From positions 1,798,001 to 1,862,000 of the forward strand of contig NZ_CP009533.1 in the NCBI RefSeq assembly GCF_000761155.1: a DNA stretch of 64,000 nt, in the 5' to 3' direction. Made by a program: the position numbers and the translations under genes. This document shows positions 27,990-37,695 of this stretch, piece by piece. The notes under the pieces are model-generated. The model saw only the letters and a program-made list of their open reading frames with translations, was not told where the DNA came from and searched no databases. This stretch comes from Pseudomonas rhizosphaerae (GTDB lineage: Bacteria > Pseudomonadota > Gammaproteobacteria > Pseudomonadales > Pseudomonadaceae). The stretch's first letter is position 1. Each line of letters opens with the position of its first letter.

Positions 27990-29279
27990 TTACTGGCCTT
28001 CCCAGCGTCGGAACAGCGCACTGGCGTTGACGCCGCCGAAGCCGAAGCCATTGGAGAGCGCGTGGGTCATCGGGGTCTTGCGCGCAGTCAAAGCCACCAG
28101 ATCAAGCCCATGGGCGGCTTCATCCGGCGTCTGCAGGTTCAGGGTCGGCGGCACTGTCTGGTCGCGCAGGGCCAACACGGTGAAGATCGCCTCGATCCCG
28201 CCTGCGGCGCCCAGCAGGTGGCCAGTGGCGGATTTGGTCGAGGTGATCGCAAGACCTGCCCGAGTGCCGAACAGGGCGCGAATGGCCGCCAGCTCGCCTT
28301 TGTCACCGACCGGCGTGGACGTCGCATGGGCATTGATGTGCTGGACGTCCTCCGGGCCGATGCCGCCTTGGCGCAAGGCTTGCTCCATGGCCCGGCGAGC
28401 ACCGCTGCCGTCTTCCGGGCCGGCCGTCAGGTGGTAGGCGTCGGCACTGGTGCCGTAGCCGATCAATTCCGCCAGCGGCGTCGCGCCCCGGGCCAGGGCG
28501 TGTTCCAGGGACTCGATCACCAGCAGGCCCGCGCCCTCTGACATCACGAACCCGTCGCGATCCCGGTCGAAGGGGCGGCTGGCCTCGGCAGGACGATCGT
28601 TGAACTCGGTCGACAGCGCACGAGCAGCCGCGAAACAGCCCAGGGTGACTCGGTCGATAGCCGCCTCGGTACCGCCGCACAGGGCAATGTCCGCCTCGCC
28701 GCTGCGGATCAGCCGCGCGGCATCGCCGATGGCTTGGACGCCGGCGGCGCACGCGGTGACCGGCGCGCCCAACGGGCCTTTGAAACCGTTGCTGATGGAA
28801 ACGTGCCCGGCCGCCATGTTGGCCAGGAACGACGGTGCGGTGAACGGCGACAAGCGCCGCGGTCCACGCTCGTCCGTCGTGCGAACGGCTCCTGCGAGCG
28901 CGCCGAAGCCGCCCACGCCGGAACCGATCACGGTTGCCGTGCGCTGCTGCTGAGCTTCATCGGTCGGGTGCCACTGCGCCTGGGTCAGCGCTTCATGGGC
29001 GGCGACCAAGGCGAACTCGATGAAGCGGTCCATCTTCTTGCGTTCCTTGGCGGGTATCAGCGCATCTGCGTTGTAGCCTGCCACCGGGTCCATTTCCAAT
29101 GTGGGCACCTGCCCGGCCACGGCAACGCCGGTGCCTTCGCCGATGTGCTCTGGCAGCGCACGGATGCCCGACATGCCGGCCAGCAACCGCCGCCAGACCT
29201 CGTACACGCCACATCCCAGTGGTGTGACCAGCCCTGCGCCGGTGACCACGATGCGCTTCTGGCCATCTTGAGTGTTCAT
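27990..29279 (-). CDS. beta-ketoacyl-ACP synthase II paralogue
   Basis: 429-residue KAS II-type condensing enzyme. The Cys-His-His triad is intact: Cys177 in VTACAAGVQA, His in INAHATSTPVGD and His in SATGHLLGAAG. The C-terminal NGFGFGGVNASALF is standard. The start overlaps the stop of the RND pump gene by 4 bases (ATGA), so it belongs to the efflux operon and not to a fab cluster. It may act in membrane lipid adjustment or specialised acyl synthesis; the family is sure and the role unknown. Confidence 0.9.
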   Translation of the reverse strand: MNTQDGQKRIVVTGAGLVTPLGCGVYEVWRRLLAGMSGIRALPEHIGEGTGVAVAGQVPTLEMDPVAGYNADALIPAKERKKMDRFIEFALVAAHEALTQAQWHPTDEAQQQRTATVIGSGVGGFGALAGAVRTTDERGPRRLSPFTAPSFLANMAAGHVSISNGFKGPLGAPVTACAAGVQAIGDAARLIRSGEADIALCGGTEAAIDRVTLGCFAAARALSTEFNDRPAEASRPFDRDRDGFVMSEGAGLLVIESLEHALARGATPLAELIGYGTSADAYHLTAGPEDGSGARRAMEQALRQGGIGPEDVQHINAHATSTPVGDKGELAAIRALFGTRAGLAITSTKSATGHLLGAAGGIEAIFTVLALRDQTVPPTLNLQTPDEAAHGLDLVALTARKTPMTHALSNGFGFGGVNASALFRRWEGQ

Positions 29280-32200
29280 TGATGTGTCTCCAAACCTGTC
29301 TTTGAATGAGGTGTCGAGCCGGTATCGGCACGGATACGAAAGCCGATGGCATACATGGCAGGCAGAAAGATCAGGGTCATGACCGTCCCGCCGAACGTGC
29401 CGCCGATGAGCGTGTAGGCCAAGGTGCCCCAGAACACCGAATGGGTCAGCGGAATGAACGCCAGGATCGCCGCCAGCGCCGTCAGCAGCACTGGCCGAGC
29501 GCGTTGCACGGTGGCTTCGACCACGGCATCGAAGGGCGCCAGGCCATTCTTCTCATTGAGGTCGATCTGCCCGATCAGGATCAGCGTGTTGCGCATCAGA
29601 ATCCCGGACAGTGCTATCAGACCGACCAGAGCATTGATGCCGAAGGGCTGGTTGAACAGCAGCAGCGTAGGCACCACGCCGATCAGGCCCAGCGGCGCTG
29701 TCAGGAACACCATCGTCATCGCCGCCATGGAGCGTGTCTGCACGACAATGATCAACAAGGTAATGGCGATCATGATCGGGAACAGTGGCGCCAGTGCCGC
29801 GGTGGCCTTGGCCGACTCTTCGATCGAGCCTGCCTGTTCGATGCGGTAGCCGTCGGGAAGCGCGGCGATGATCGGTTGCAGCGTCTTTAGCAGTTGGGTG
29901 GATACATCCGGCGGCTGCAGGTGCTCGGCGATGTCGCCGCGCACGGTCAAGGTCGGCACCCGATCGCGGCGTCGCAGGATGGGATCTTCCATGCGCACCT
30001 CGACGGACCCGATCTGCGCCAGCGGTATGCGCTGGCCGCCTGCGCCGACCAGGCTCAGGTCATCGATCCTGGCGGGGTCGAGCCGCACAGGCCCTGCGGC
30101 CCGGGCCACCACCTGCACCGAGCGGATGTCTTCACGCACGGCGGTGACAGGCACCCCGGAGAGCAGGAACTGCAACTGTTCGGCGACGGCGGCGGAGCTC
30201 AGGCCCAGCGCCTGCAGCCGGTCCTGATCCAGGGAAAAATGCAGCGTGGGCACGCGCGGCCCCCAATCCTGGTTCACGGTGCGCATCATCGCGCTGCCCT
30301 GCATGACGGCCTCGACCTTGCCGGCGATCTCGCGCAGCACCTGCGGGTCAGGCCCCATGACCCGGTAAGCGACGGGGTAGGGCGAGTAGGGCCCGAACAC
30401 CAGTTGCGTCACGCGCACCCGCGCCTCGGGCGCCAGGCCTTGTGCAATGGCTTCGCGGAGCCTGAGTTTCAAGGCATCGCGCGCTGCCTGGCTGTCGGCG
30501 AGCACGACGATCTTGGCGAACGAGGGATCGGGAAGCTCTGGCGCCATCGCCAGGTAGAAGCGGGGCGAACCCTGGCCGATGTAGGCGGTGACGATTTTGG
30601 CCGCGTCATCCTTGCGCAGCCAGGCTTCGATCTTGGCCGTGGCTGCGCTGGTCTGCTCGATGGCCGTGCCATAGGGCATCTGCACCTCGATCAGCACTTC
30701 CGGGCGATCGGAGGTCGGGAAGAACTGCTTGTTGACCAGCGCCATGCCGGCGATGGCCAGCGTGAATGCCAGTATGACGGTACCGGCCACGGCCCACTTC
30801 CAGCGGATGATCCGGCTCAGGAACCGGCGAAAGCGGTTGTAGTGAGGGGTGTCGTAGATCGCGTCGTGTCCGCCTTCGACCGCTTTGATCGGCGGCAGCA
30901 GCTTCACGCCCAGGTAGGGCGTGAACACCACCGCCACGACCCAGGACGCGATCAGCGCGATGCCGACGATCCAGAACATGTTGCTGGTGTATTCCCCGGC
31001 CGTGGACTGGGCGAAGCCGTTGGGCATGAAGCCCACGGCGGTCACCAGAGTGCCGGCCAGCATCGGCGCGGCAGTATGGCTCCAGGCATAGGCCGATGCT
31101 TCGATGCGGTCGTAGCCTTCCTCCATTTTCACCACCATCATCTCGATGGCGATGATCGCATCGTCCACCAGCAGCCCCAACGCCAGGATCAGCGAACCCA
31201 GGGTGATGCGATCGAAGTGCTTGCCGGTGGCTTCCATCACCACGAACACCATGGCCAGGGTCAGCGGCACCGCTGCTGCAACCACCAGGCCGACGCGCCA
31301 GCCCATGCTCACGAAACACACCACCATCACCACCAGCAGGGCGACGAAGAACTTGATCATGAACTCGTTCACTGCCGCGCCGATGTTCACCGATTGATCG
31401 GTGACCTGCGCCAGGCTCATGCCCAGCGGCATCTCGGCATTGATTCGCGCCGTCTCGGCGGCCAGCGCCTTGCCCAGATCCAGGCCGTTCCAGCCATCGC
31501 GCATGACCACGCCCAGGATCAGCGCCGGTTCGCCCTGATGGCGCACCATGAACGTCGCCGGGTCTTCGTAGCCGCGCGTCACCGTCGCCACGTCCGCCAA
31601 CTTGAGCGTGTGCCCGCCGGCGATCACTGGCGTGTTGCGTATGGCGTCCAGCGAGTCGAAGGCGCCGTCCAGCCGCACCACGATCTGTGGACCCTGGGTG
31701 TCGATCGAGCCGGCGGGGGTCAGGCGGTTCTGGCCGTTGAGGCTGGCGAAAACGTCCTGGGGCGACAGGCCCAGGGTCGCCAGGCGCTCATGGGAAAAGG
31801 ACACGAAGATCCGTTCGGGCTGCTCGCCGATGAGGTTGACCTTCTTCACACCAGGCACATGCAGCAGACGCTGGCGCAAAGCTTCGGCCTCGCGCACCAG
31901 CAGGCGTTGCGGCTCGCCGCGGGCCTTGAGCGCGAACAAGGCAAACGTGACGTCGGCGAACTCGTCGTTGACCATTGGCCCGACCACGCCGGCCGGCAGG
32001 CTGCTAGCCGCATCGCCGAGCTTTTTCCGGGCCTGGTAGAACTGGTCTTCGACCTGCGCCGGCGGGGTCTTGTCCTGCAGCGACAGCAGGGTGAAGGCCA
32101 GCCCCGGTCGGGTGTAGGTTTCGCTGCGGTCGTACCATTGCAGCTCCTGCAGGCGCTTCTCCAGAGGCTCGGCCACCAGGTCCTGCATCTCTTGCGCCGT

Positions 32201-32377
32201 CGCGCCTGGCCAGGCCGTGACCACGGTCAGCTGCTTGACCGTGAACGGCGGGTCTTCGGCGCGGCCCAGCTTGAAGAACGACAGCGTGCCGACGATGGCC
32301 ACCAGAAAGATCAGGAACAGCGTGACCGAGCGCTCGCGCACGGCAAGCGCCGACAGGTTGAAGCGCGTGCCGCTCAT
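29276..32377 (-). CDS. RND multidrug efflux pump, inner-membrane component
   Basis: About 1033 residues, AcrB/MexF-like. The N-terminal helix RSVTLFLIFLVAIVGTLSFFKLGRAEDPPF, large periplasmic loops, proton-relay aspartates (LILALGLLVDDAIIAIEMM) and the C-terminal helix block (INALVGLIALSGILMRNTLILIGQI) are present. ATG 32377 overlaps the stop of the adaptor gene (ATGA). No outer-membrane channel gene is in the operon, so it must use one encoded elsewhere. Probably controlled by the upstream TetR gene. Confidence 0.93.
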   Translation of the reverse strand: MSGTRFNLSALAVRERSVTLFLIFLVAIVGTLSFFKLGRAEDPPFTVKQLTVVTAWPGATAQEMQDLVAEPLEKRLQELQWYDRSETYTRPGLAFTLLSLQDKTPPAQVEDQFYQARKKLGDAASSLPAGVVGPMVNDEFADVTFALFALKARGEPQRLLVREAEALRQRLLHVPGVKKVNLIGEQPERIFVSFSHERLATLGLSPQDVFASLNGQNRLTPAGSIDTQGPQIVVRLDGAFDSLDAIRNTPVIAGGHTLKLADVATVTRGYEDPATFMVRHQGEPALILGVVMRDGWNGLDLGKALAAETARINAEMPLGMSLAQVTDQSVNIGAAVNEFMIKFFVALLVVMVVCFVSMGWRVGLVVAAAVPLTLAMVFVVMEATGKHFDRITLGSLILALGLLVDDAIIAIEMMVVKMEEGYDRIEASAYAWSHTAAPMLAGTLVTAVGFMPNGFAQSTAGEYTSNMFWIVGIALIASWVVAVVFTPYLGVKLLPPIKAVEGGHDAIYDTPHYNRFRRFLSRIIRWKWAVAGTVILAFTLAIAGMALVNKQFFPTSDRPEVLIEVQMPYGTAIEQTSAATAKIEAWLRKDDAAKIVTAYIGQGSPRFYLAMAPELPDPSFAKIVVLADSQAARDALKLRLREAIAQGLAPEARVRVTQLVFGPYSPYPVAYRVMGPDPQVLREIAGKVEAVMQGSAMMRTVNQDWGPRVPTLHFSLDQDRLQALGLSSAAVAEQLQFLLSGVPVTAVREDIRSVQVVARAAGPVRLDPARIDDLSLVGAGGQRIPLAQIGSVEVRMEDPILRRRDRVPTLTVRGDIAEHLQPPDVSTQLLKTLQPIIAALPDGYRIEQAGSIEESAKATAALAPLFPIMIAITLLIIVVQTRSMAAMTMVFLTAPLGLIGVVPTLLLFNQPFGINALVGLIALSGILMRNTLILIGQIDLNEKNGLAPFDAVVEATVQRARPVLLTALAAILAFIPLTHSVFWGTLAYTLIGGTFGGTVMTLIFLPAMYAIGFRIRADTGSTPHSKTGLETHQ

Positions 32378-33480
32378 GGTTGTGCCCCGGCCTGGGCTTG
32401 CAGGTCCGGCGTCGCGATCAGTACTTCCTGGCTGTCGTGCAGCAGGTGAGGCCCCAGGGCAACCAGTCGCTCGCCTGGCTGCAAGCCCCGCACCGTGGCG
32501 GTATCGTCGCTCAGGCCGATGACCTGAACGGCCCGCCACGCGGTTCGCGCCGGCGCCCCGGCGACGCTCCACACACCCGGCCCGTTGCCCGGATCGTGAA
32601 GGGCGGCAATGGGAACGCTCAGAGCATCGGGTGCAGCAGGTGGCGCGCCGATGAACAGGGTGACGGTCGAACCCAGCGGCGCACTGGCATGTTCGCCATC
32701 GAGCACATAGCGCGCCTCGAAAGTCCGTGTCATCGGGTCGGCAGCGTCGGCGAGTTGCCGCAGCGTGGCGGTGACGCTTCGGCCAGACCCGCCGAACAGG
32801 CTGGCCTGAGCCGTACTGCCCACCGCCGGCCTGAGCGTCTCGGGCAACTGCACCACGGCCTCGCGCAGGCCGGCCTTGGCCAACTTCACCACGGCCTGCC
32901 CAGCGCTCACGACCTGGCCGGGTTCTACCAGGGTGGCCACCACGACGCCGTCGGAATCGGCGCTCAGGGTGGCGTAGCTCTGCTCGTTGCGGCCCACGGC
33001 CGCCTGTGCCTGGAGCGCTACCAGATCGGCCCGGGCGGTGTCGGCCAACGACTTGAACCGGTCGTAGTTGGCGGCGGAAATGGCACCGCTGGCGACCAGT
33101 TGGCGGTTGCGTCGCTCATCGCTTGCGGTCTGCGCAGCCAGCGCCTGGGCGGCGGCGACGGCTTGCTCGCGGGCATTGGACTGTAACGCCAGGTCGGCAG
33201 GGTCCAGGCGCATCAAGCGCTGCCCGCGCGTGACCGACTGGCCGGCATCGACGAAGCGCTCCACCACCTTGCCGCTCACCCGAAAGCCCAGGTCGCTTTG
33301 CACCCGTGCCGCGACCACGCCGGTGAAGGCGCGGCGGCCGTCAGGGGCGGGGCCGGCCGCGACCACCCTGACCACCGGCGGCTGGGTGCGCGGATCCGCA
33401 GCGTTCGGCTGGCTGTCGCAGGCGGTCAGAAGCAAGGGAAGCAGGCAGATACCGAGCGCAGGCGCGCGAAGCCGAGACAT
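32374..33480 (-). CDS. RND efflux periplasmic adaptor (membrane fusion lipoprotein)
   Basis: 368-residue adaptor. It is a lipoprotein by its N-terminus (LLPLLLTAC lipobox). Barrel-sandwich and coiled-coil parts follow (GFRVSGKVVERFVDAGQSVTRGQRLMRLDPADLALQ, long Ala/Gln/Arg helices, DGVVVATLVEPGQVVSAGQAVVKL). It bridges the RND pump and an outer-membrane channel. First gene of the adaptor-pump-fabF unit; an operator candidate lies directly upstream. Confidence 0.92.
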   Translation of the reverse strand: MSRLRAPALGICLLPLLLTACDSQPNAADPRTQPPVVRVVAAGPAPDGRRAFTGVVAARVQSDLGFRVSGKVVERFVDAGQSVTRGQRLMRLDPADLALQSNAREQAVAAAQALAAQTASDERRNRQLVASGAISAANYDRFKSLADTARADLVALQAQAAVGRNEQSYATLSADSDGVVVATLVEPGQVVSAGQAVVKLAKAGLREAVVQLPETLRPAVGSTAQASLFGGSGRSVTATLRQLADAADPMTRTFEARYVLDGEHASAPLGSTVTLFIGAPPAAPDALSVPIAALHDPGNGPGVWSVAGAPARTAWRAVQVIGLSDDTATVRGLQPGERLVALGPHLLHDSQEVLIATPDLQAQAGAQP

Positions 33481-33527
33481 GGGATTCCTTACGTAGGCAA
33501 GGGGAAAGGAATCCGATTCTGATACGA

Positions 33528-33551
33528 GTGACTAATTCAGTCAATGGTCAC
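33528..33551. promoter_or_regulatory. TetR-type operator upstream of the efflux operon
   Basis: GTGACT-N12-GGTCAC, with a nested perfect dyad TGACT-AATTC-AGTCA, fills the space between the TetR stop codon and the adaptor gene. The same 24-bp arrangement occurs upstream of the TetR gene at 34208. Confidence 0.65.
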
Positions 33552-34169
33552 TTATCGCGGCGCCAGGCTTCTCAGGATCAACGCGGGAAGCTGCTCGGCA
33601 GCGGTGGCAGCCGTCTCCAGGTTGTACTGCAACTGCACGGGACTGATGTAGGGGCGCATCACCAGGAAAACCGCGTGACTCGCTTCGTCCAGTGGCGTGT
33701 GGCCCTCGAACTCGCCGGTTTCTCGGCCTTCGCGCAGAATCTGCTCGATCAAACGGTGCAGGCGTTCGCCGTGGCCTGCGGCAGAAGGCCAGTTGTCACG
33801 CGCTGCGACGGCGGCGATGTCGTACAGCTTGCGATCATGGAAGAACAGTTCGCTGCCCGCTTGCACCAGCGCCTTGAACAGACGGCTCAGCTTGTCCGAA
33901 GGGCTGCTGGCTTCGGCCATGGCCTGGTCGACGACGGCCATGATCATGGCCAGCCGGCTGGCGCAGATCATCTCGCCGATGGCCTGCTTGGATTCGAAGA
34001 ACTTGTAGATGTAGGCCTTGGAAAAACCGATGGCCTTGGCCAGGTCCGACACCGTGGTTTTTTCGTAACCGTAGTGGCCGAAATGCTGCATGGCGGCCTC
34101 GACGATCTGGTCGCGAACGCTGTGATCGGTAGGGCCTCGTGAGGGAAACGTGGGGGGCTGGCGGGTCAT
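33552..34169 (-). CDS. TetR-family repressor of the RND efflux operon
   Basis: 205 residues with an N-terminal helix-turn-helix (RDQIVEAAMQHFGHYGYEKTTVSDLAKAIGFSKAYIYKFFESKQAIGEMI) and a helical ligand domain. ATG 34169 (MTRQPPTF) is chosen; the longer frame runs through an operator. It lies 71 bp upstream of the adaptor gene on the same strand. Matching operators on both sides argue for autorepression and control of the pump. Confidence 0.88.
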   Translation of the reverse strand: MTRQPPTFPSRGPTDHSVRDQIVEAAMQHFGHYGYEKTTVSDLAKAIGFSKAYIYKFFESKQAIGEMICASRLAMIMAVVDQAMAEASSPSDKLSRLFKALVQAGSELFFHDRKLYDIAAVAARDNWPSAAGHGERLHRLIEQILREGRETGEFEGHTPLDEASHAVFLVMRPYISPVQLQYNLETAATAAEQLPALILRSLAPR

Positions 34170-34207
34170 GGCGGCTGCTGGGCTCGGTAGGCGTGGATCG
34201 ACAAAGA

Positions 34208-34231
34208 GTGACTGTAACCCGTCGTGGTCAC
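34208..34231. promoter_or_regulatory. TetR-type operator upstream of the TetR gene
   Basis: GTGACT-N12-GGTCAC with the same length and ends as the site at 33528, 39 bp before the TetR start. The 12-bp centres differ, so the match is in the arms. Confidence 0.65.
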
Positions 34232-34320
34232 AAGTCCATTTTCGCTCGATCGCCGCTACAGGCGGTGTAGATGCAGCTGACCCACGCCCTTGGGCGCAGG
34301 TCAGCCGGCTGCCACGTGAT

Positions 34321-36564
34321 CTAGAAATCGACGCTGGCCGACAGTTCATAGGTGCGCGGTGCGCCCAGGCCCAGGCTCTGCGTCTGCGGGATGCCCCAGT
34401 AGTCCTTGTCGGCCAGGTTGCGGATGCTGGCGCGCAAGGTCACCGGCTTGTCGGAAACCTTCGTGGTGTAGCGTGCCCCGGCATCAAAAATCGTGTAACC
34501 GGGAATCGACAGGCTGTTGTCGGCGCTGATGTACTGCTTGGAGACGGAGGTGGCGTTGGCGGTCAGGGTCAGCCCCTCGAGCAGCGGCGTGTCCCATTCC
34601 ACACCGAGCTTGCCCTGCAGTTTGGGGTAACCGGTAGCGGTCTTCCCATCGGTGGCGCCACCGGCACTCTTGGTGACCTCGGGGTCGACGTAGGCGATGC
34701 CGCCCATCAGCCTTACGTCCATCATCGGCGAGCCAAAGAAACCCCACTCAACGCCGCGGTTGCGCTGTTCACCGCCGAATGAATAGATGTTGGTGGCCGG
34801 GTCGGTGTAGGCATTCGGACGCTTGATCTCGAACACCGCCAGGGTGTGGGTGAAGGTACCCAGGTCGAGCTTGAGGCCGACCTCCTTCTGCTTGGACTTG
34901 AACGGCGCGAACACGTCACCGGCATTGGCGGCACTCACCGGCGCCGACGCGCCCTTGCTCAGGCCTTCGATGTAGTTGGCGTAGAGCGAGAGGTTGTCGG
35001 TCAACTTGAACAGGATGGCGCCGGCCGGCGAGGTGGCGTGGGTGTCGTAATTGGGCCGGTTGCGCGCACCAGTGACGACGCTGAAGGTGTCGGTGACGAC
35101 CTCCTGGCGGCGCACCCCGGCGGTGATCTGCAGGCGGTCGTCGAACAGCGACATCGTGTCGGCGAGGCCGTAGCTTTTCAGGTCGTTCTCGGTGTGAATG
35201 ATCAGCGGCCAGGCTTCCGGGGCTTCTGGTCCCCAGACGGGGCGATAGATGTTGGTCGTCCAGTTTGCACCCGGTACCGAGCGACGGCCCCAGTCCTTTT
35301 CCTTGTCGCTGTACTGGGTCGCGTTCACCGACCACTGGTGGTTGATGCCGGAAGTATCGAAGTGCCCGCGCAGGCCGACTTCGGCCGAGGTCTTCTCGAT
35401 TTCGAACTTGAGCTGGCCCATGGTGGTGGTGAAATCACCGGCCTGATTGACCAGCGCCGACGACAACGCACCGTTGTACTTGTAGTTCGTCTTGCTGGTG
35501 CCCACCGCACCGTAGGCCATCACGTAATCGTTGAGGTCGTACTCGCCGCGCAGGATCACGCCCTTGTCCTGGGTTTCTACGGAGGCCCAGTCGGGGTTGA
35601 GCAAGGTGTCGGCCTTGGGCGGCTTGGGAATGCCGACGCCGGGGGCCAGGCCGATACCGCGGTTCTGACCGTCGATGTGGTCGTCGCTGTCGAACAGGTC
35701 GACCGACAGCCGGGCGCGCTCGCCACGCCAATCCAGCGCCAGGGCCGACAGCACGTTGCGCGCGGACTGGTCATCGGTGGAGGTGTCGCCATCGCGGTAC
35801 ACGCCGTTGAAACGCACACCGAACTGGTTGCCCTCGCCGAAGCGCCGGCCGATGTCCAGATGTCCGCCAAATTGCGCATCGGAATGGTAGGTCCCGGTCA
35901 GGCGAGTCAGGGGCGTATCGGCCGCTCGCTTGGGGATCAGGTTGACGATGCCGCCTACCGAGCCGCCCGGCGGCATGCCGTTGAGCAGCGCCGAAGGGCC
36001 TTTGAGCACTTCGATACGCTCGTACACTTCCGGCGACGCCCGGTAGAAGGGCGCCATGCCGTACAAGCCGTCGACGGTCATGTCGCTGAAGCTCACCGGA
36101 AAACCGCGGATCGAATAGCTTTCGCCGTGGCCGCCCTTGATGCCGTTGGTGAACACCGAAGGGTCGGTGGCGGCGATCACGTCGGTGATGTCCCTGGCCT
36201 GCCTGTCGCGAATGTATTTGTCGGTGTAGCTGATGGTGCTGAAAGGCGTCTCCATGATGTCCTTGTTGCCCAGCAGACCAACGCGGCCACCTGTCGCCAC
36301 TTGCCCCCCGGCGTACTCGGGCATGAGCGTGGCGATCGGGTCCAGGGTGCCTTCGACCGTGGTTTCGGACAGGATCAGGCTGCCTTGATCAGTCTCCGCG
36401 CGCGTTTTTTCAGCCGGCTCCTGGGTCTGCGAGAAGGCGCCGAACGATGCACCGCTCAGGCCGAACAGCAAGGCCATGTGCACCGCCGTGCCGGTGCGGT
36501 TCAACGCGAATTTCGGTGCTGGCGAGGCTGGGTTCACGGGTCGCGGATGACTGTGTTGCAACAT
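34321..36564 (-). CDS. TonB-dependent ferrisiderophore receptor of the pseudomonine-type locus
   Basis: 747-residue outer-membrane receptor without an STN domain. The plug begins about residue 105 (ETPFSTISYTDKYIRDRQARDITDVI), followed by SYSIRGFPVS, VEVLKGPSALLNGMPPGGSVGGIVNLIPKRA-type motifs and the barrel, ending SASVDF. The start has AAAGGA 8 bases upstream. It follows the binding-protein gene after 138 bp and has its own Fur-like site. Being attached to the siderophore transport and synthesis genes, it is the likely receptor for the locus product. Confidence 0.9.
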   Translation of the reverse strand: MLQHSHPRPVNPASPAPKFALNRTGTAVHMALLFGLSGASFGAFSQTQEPAEKTRAETDQGSLILSETTVEGTLDPIATLMPEYAGGQVATGGRVGLLGNKDIMETPFSTISYTDKYIRDRQARDITDVIAATDPSVFTNGIKGGHGESYSIRGFPVSFSDMTVDGLYGMAPFYRASPEVYERIEVLKGPSALLNGMPPGGSVGGIVNLIPKRAADTPLTRLTGTYHSDAQFGGHLDIGRRFGEGNQFGVRFNGVYRDGDTSTDDQSARNVLSALALDWRGERARLSVDLFDSDDHIDGQNRGIGLAPGVGIPKPPKADTLLNPDWASVETQDKGVILRGEYDLNDYVMAYGAVGTSKTNYKYNGALSSALVNQAGDFTTTMGQLKFEIEKTSAEVGLRGHFDTSGINHQWSVNATQYSDKEKDWGRRSVPGANWTTNIYRPVWGPEAPEAWPLIIHTENDLKSYGLADTMSLFDDRLQITAGVRRQEVVTDTFSVVTGARNRPNYDTHATSPAGAILFKLTDNLSLYANYIEGLSKGASAPVSAANAGDVFAPFKSKQKEVGLKLDLGTFTHTLAVFEIKRPNAYTDPATNIYSFGGEQRNRGVEWGFFGSPMMDVRLMGGIAYVDPEVTKSAGGATDGKTATGYPKLQGKLGVEWDTPLLEGLTLTANATSVSKQYISADNSLSIPGYTIFDAGARYTTKVSDKPVTLRASIRNLADKDYWGIPQTQSLGLGAPRTYELSASVDF

Positions 36565-36636
36565 GCTGGATTCCTTTCGATTCGGGAATTAGTGGGGGCT
36601 CACTAGGGTTCCGAAACAAAGCGAAATATCCTCAAT

Positions 36637-36655
36637 GCAAATCGTTAACATTCGA
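36637..36655. promoter_or_regulatory. weak Fur-like site upstream of the TonB receptor
   Basis: GCAAATCGTTAACATTCGA matches about 10 of 19 Fur consensus positions, including CATT and AAT arms. It lies about 75 bp before the receptor start. Plausible only because of context. Confidence 0.35.
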
Positions 36656-36702
36656 TAAAAATTCCTGTCTATGTATTTTCCGTTGGCGTTTGTCTCGCCG
36701 GC

Positions 36703-37695
36703 TCAGCGCTCATAACCCTGCATCACCTCGTCGGCCATGCGCGTCAGGCAGGTCACGCTGGCGGTGCACAGGTACCAGGTGCGGGCGTCGACGAAGATCA
36801 CCCGGCCCTGGGTCCAGGCCTTGGTCTTGCGTAACAGCGGGTTGTCCAGGCTGTCCAGGTTCAGCGCCGGGCGTCGTTCCATCACTGCCGTGCGGTCTAT
36901 GACGTAGAGGATGTCCGGGTTGGCCTGCTGGATGAACTCGTTGGAGATCGGCTGGCCGTGCAGGCCGGCTTCGATGTCTATGCTGGCGGGCTTCACGCCC
37001 AGGGTATCGAAGATGAAACCGTAGCGTGACTTGACGCCGTAGGAAGTGAAGGCCCCATTGTTGTGCAGCACGATCAGCGCTTTTTCGGGACGCCCTTCGG
37101 TGACCTTGCGCGTCTGCTCGACCTTGGCATCGATGAGCGCGACCTTTTCCTGGGCCAACGCCTGCTTGTTGAGGATTCGACCGAGCAGGGTCAGGTGGTT
37201 CTTTGCCGTCTCGATGAAGTTGCCCTGCTTATTGGTCAGGTCGATGTCGTCGTAGATCGTCGGCGCGATCTGGCTGAGTTCGTCATAGCTGCGCGCCTGC
37301 AATGGCGAGATCAGGATCAGGTCGGGCTTGAGTGCATGCAGCCGTTCCAGGTTGGGCTCGATGGTGGTGCCCACATCGGCGATGTTCGGATCGTCGCGGT
37401 ACTTGAGCAGAAAGTCGGCGACGTAGTCCTTGGCGATGCCCACCACTGGCGCACCGAGTTGATCGAGGCTGTCCAGCTCGCTCATGTCGAAGGCCACGAC
37501 ACGTTGTGGAAGCTGGTCGATGGTCGTCGTGCCCAGGGCATGCTGGACGCTGACTGGGGTGTAGGCGGTCGCGGCGGGAGAGGCGGGGGCCGCCGCGGTT
37601 GCGGTGGCCTGTGCAGCAGGCTGGTCGCAGCCGGACAAGGCGGTGATGGCCAGTGTCAGTAGCGCGCAGGCGACGTTGTGGTGTGCCCTGTTCAT
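36703..37695 (-). CDS. periplasmic ferrisiderophore-binding lipoprotein
   Basis: About 330-residue FepB/FatB-like binding protein. The lipobox is LTLAITALSGC. The helical-backbone two-lobe domain carries PQRVVAFDMSELDSLDQLGAPVVGIAKDYV and LHALKPDLILISPLQARSYDELSQIAPTIY. ATG 37695 overlaps the ATPase stop (ATGA) and has GAGGGA upstream. It delivers the ferric complex to the FecCD-type permease pair; last gene of the overlapping transport unit. Confidence 0.9.
   Translation of the reverse strand: MNRAHHNVACALLTLAITALSGCDQPAAQATATAAAPASPAATAYTPVSVQHALGTTTIDQLPQRVVAFDMSELDSLDQLGAPVVGIAKDYVADFLLKYRDDPNIADVGTTIEPNLERLHALKPDLILISPLQARSYDELSQIAPTIYDDIDLTNKQGNFIETAKNHLTLLGRILNKQALAQEKVALIDAKVEQTRKVTEGRPEKALIVLHNNGAFTSYGVKSRYGFIFDTLGVKPASIDIEAGLHGQPISNEFIQQANPDILYVIDRTAVMERRPALNLDSLDNPLLRKTKAWTQGRVIFVDARTWYLCTASVTCLTRMADEVMQGYER

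Noticed and set aside
29894..32449. 851-codon open frame on the plus strand opposite the RND pump gene
   Set aside because: It mirrors the codon structure of a clear RND pump on the minus strand, and its translation is rich in His, Gln, Arg and Gly without any domain.
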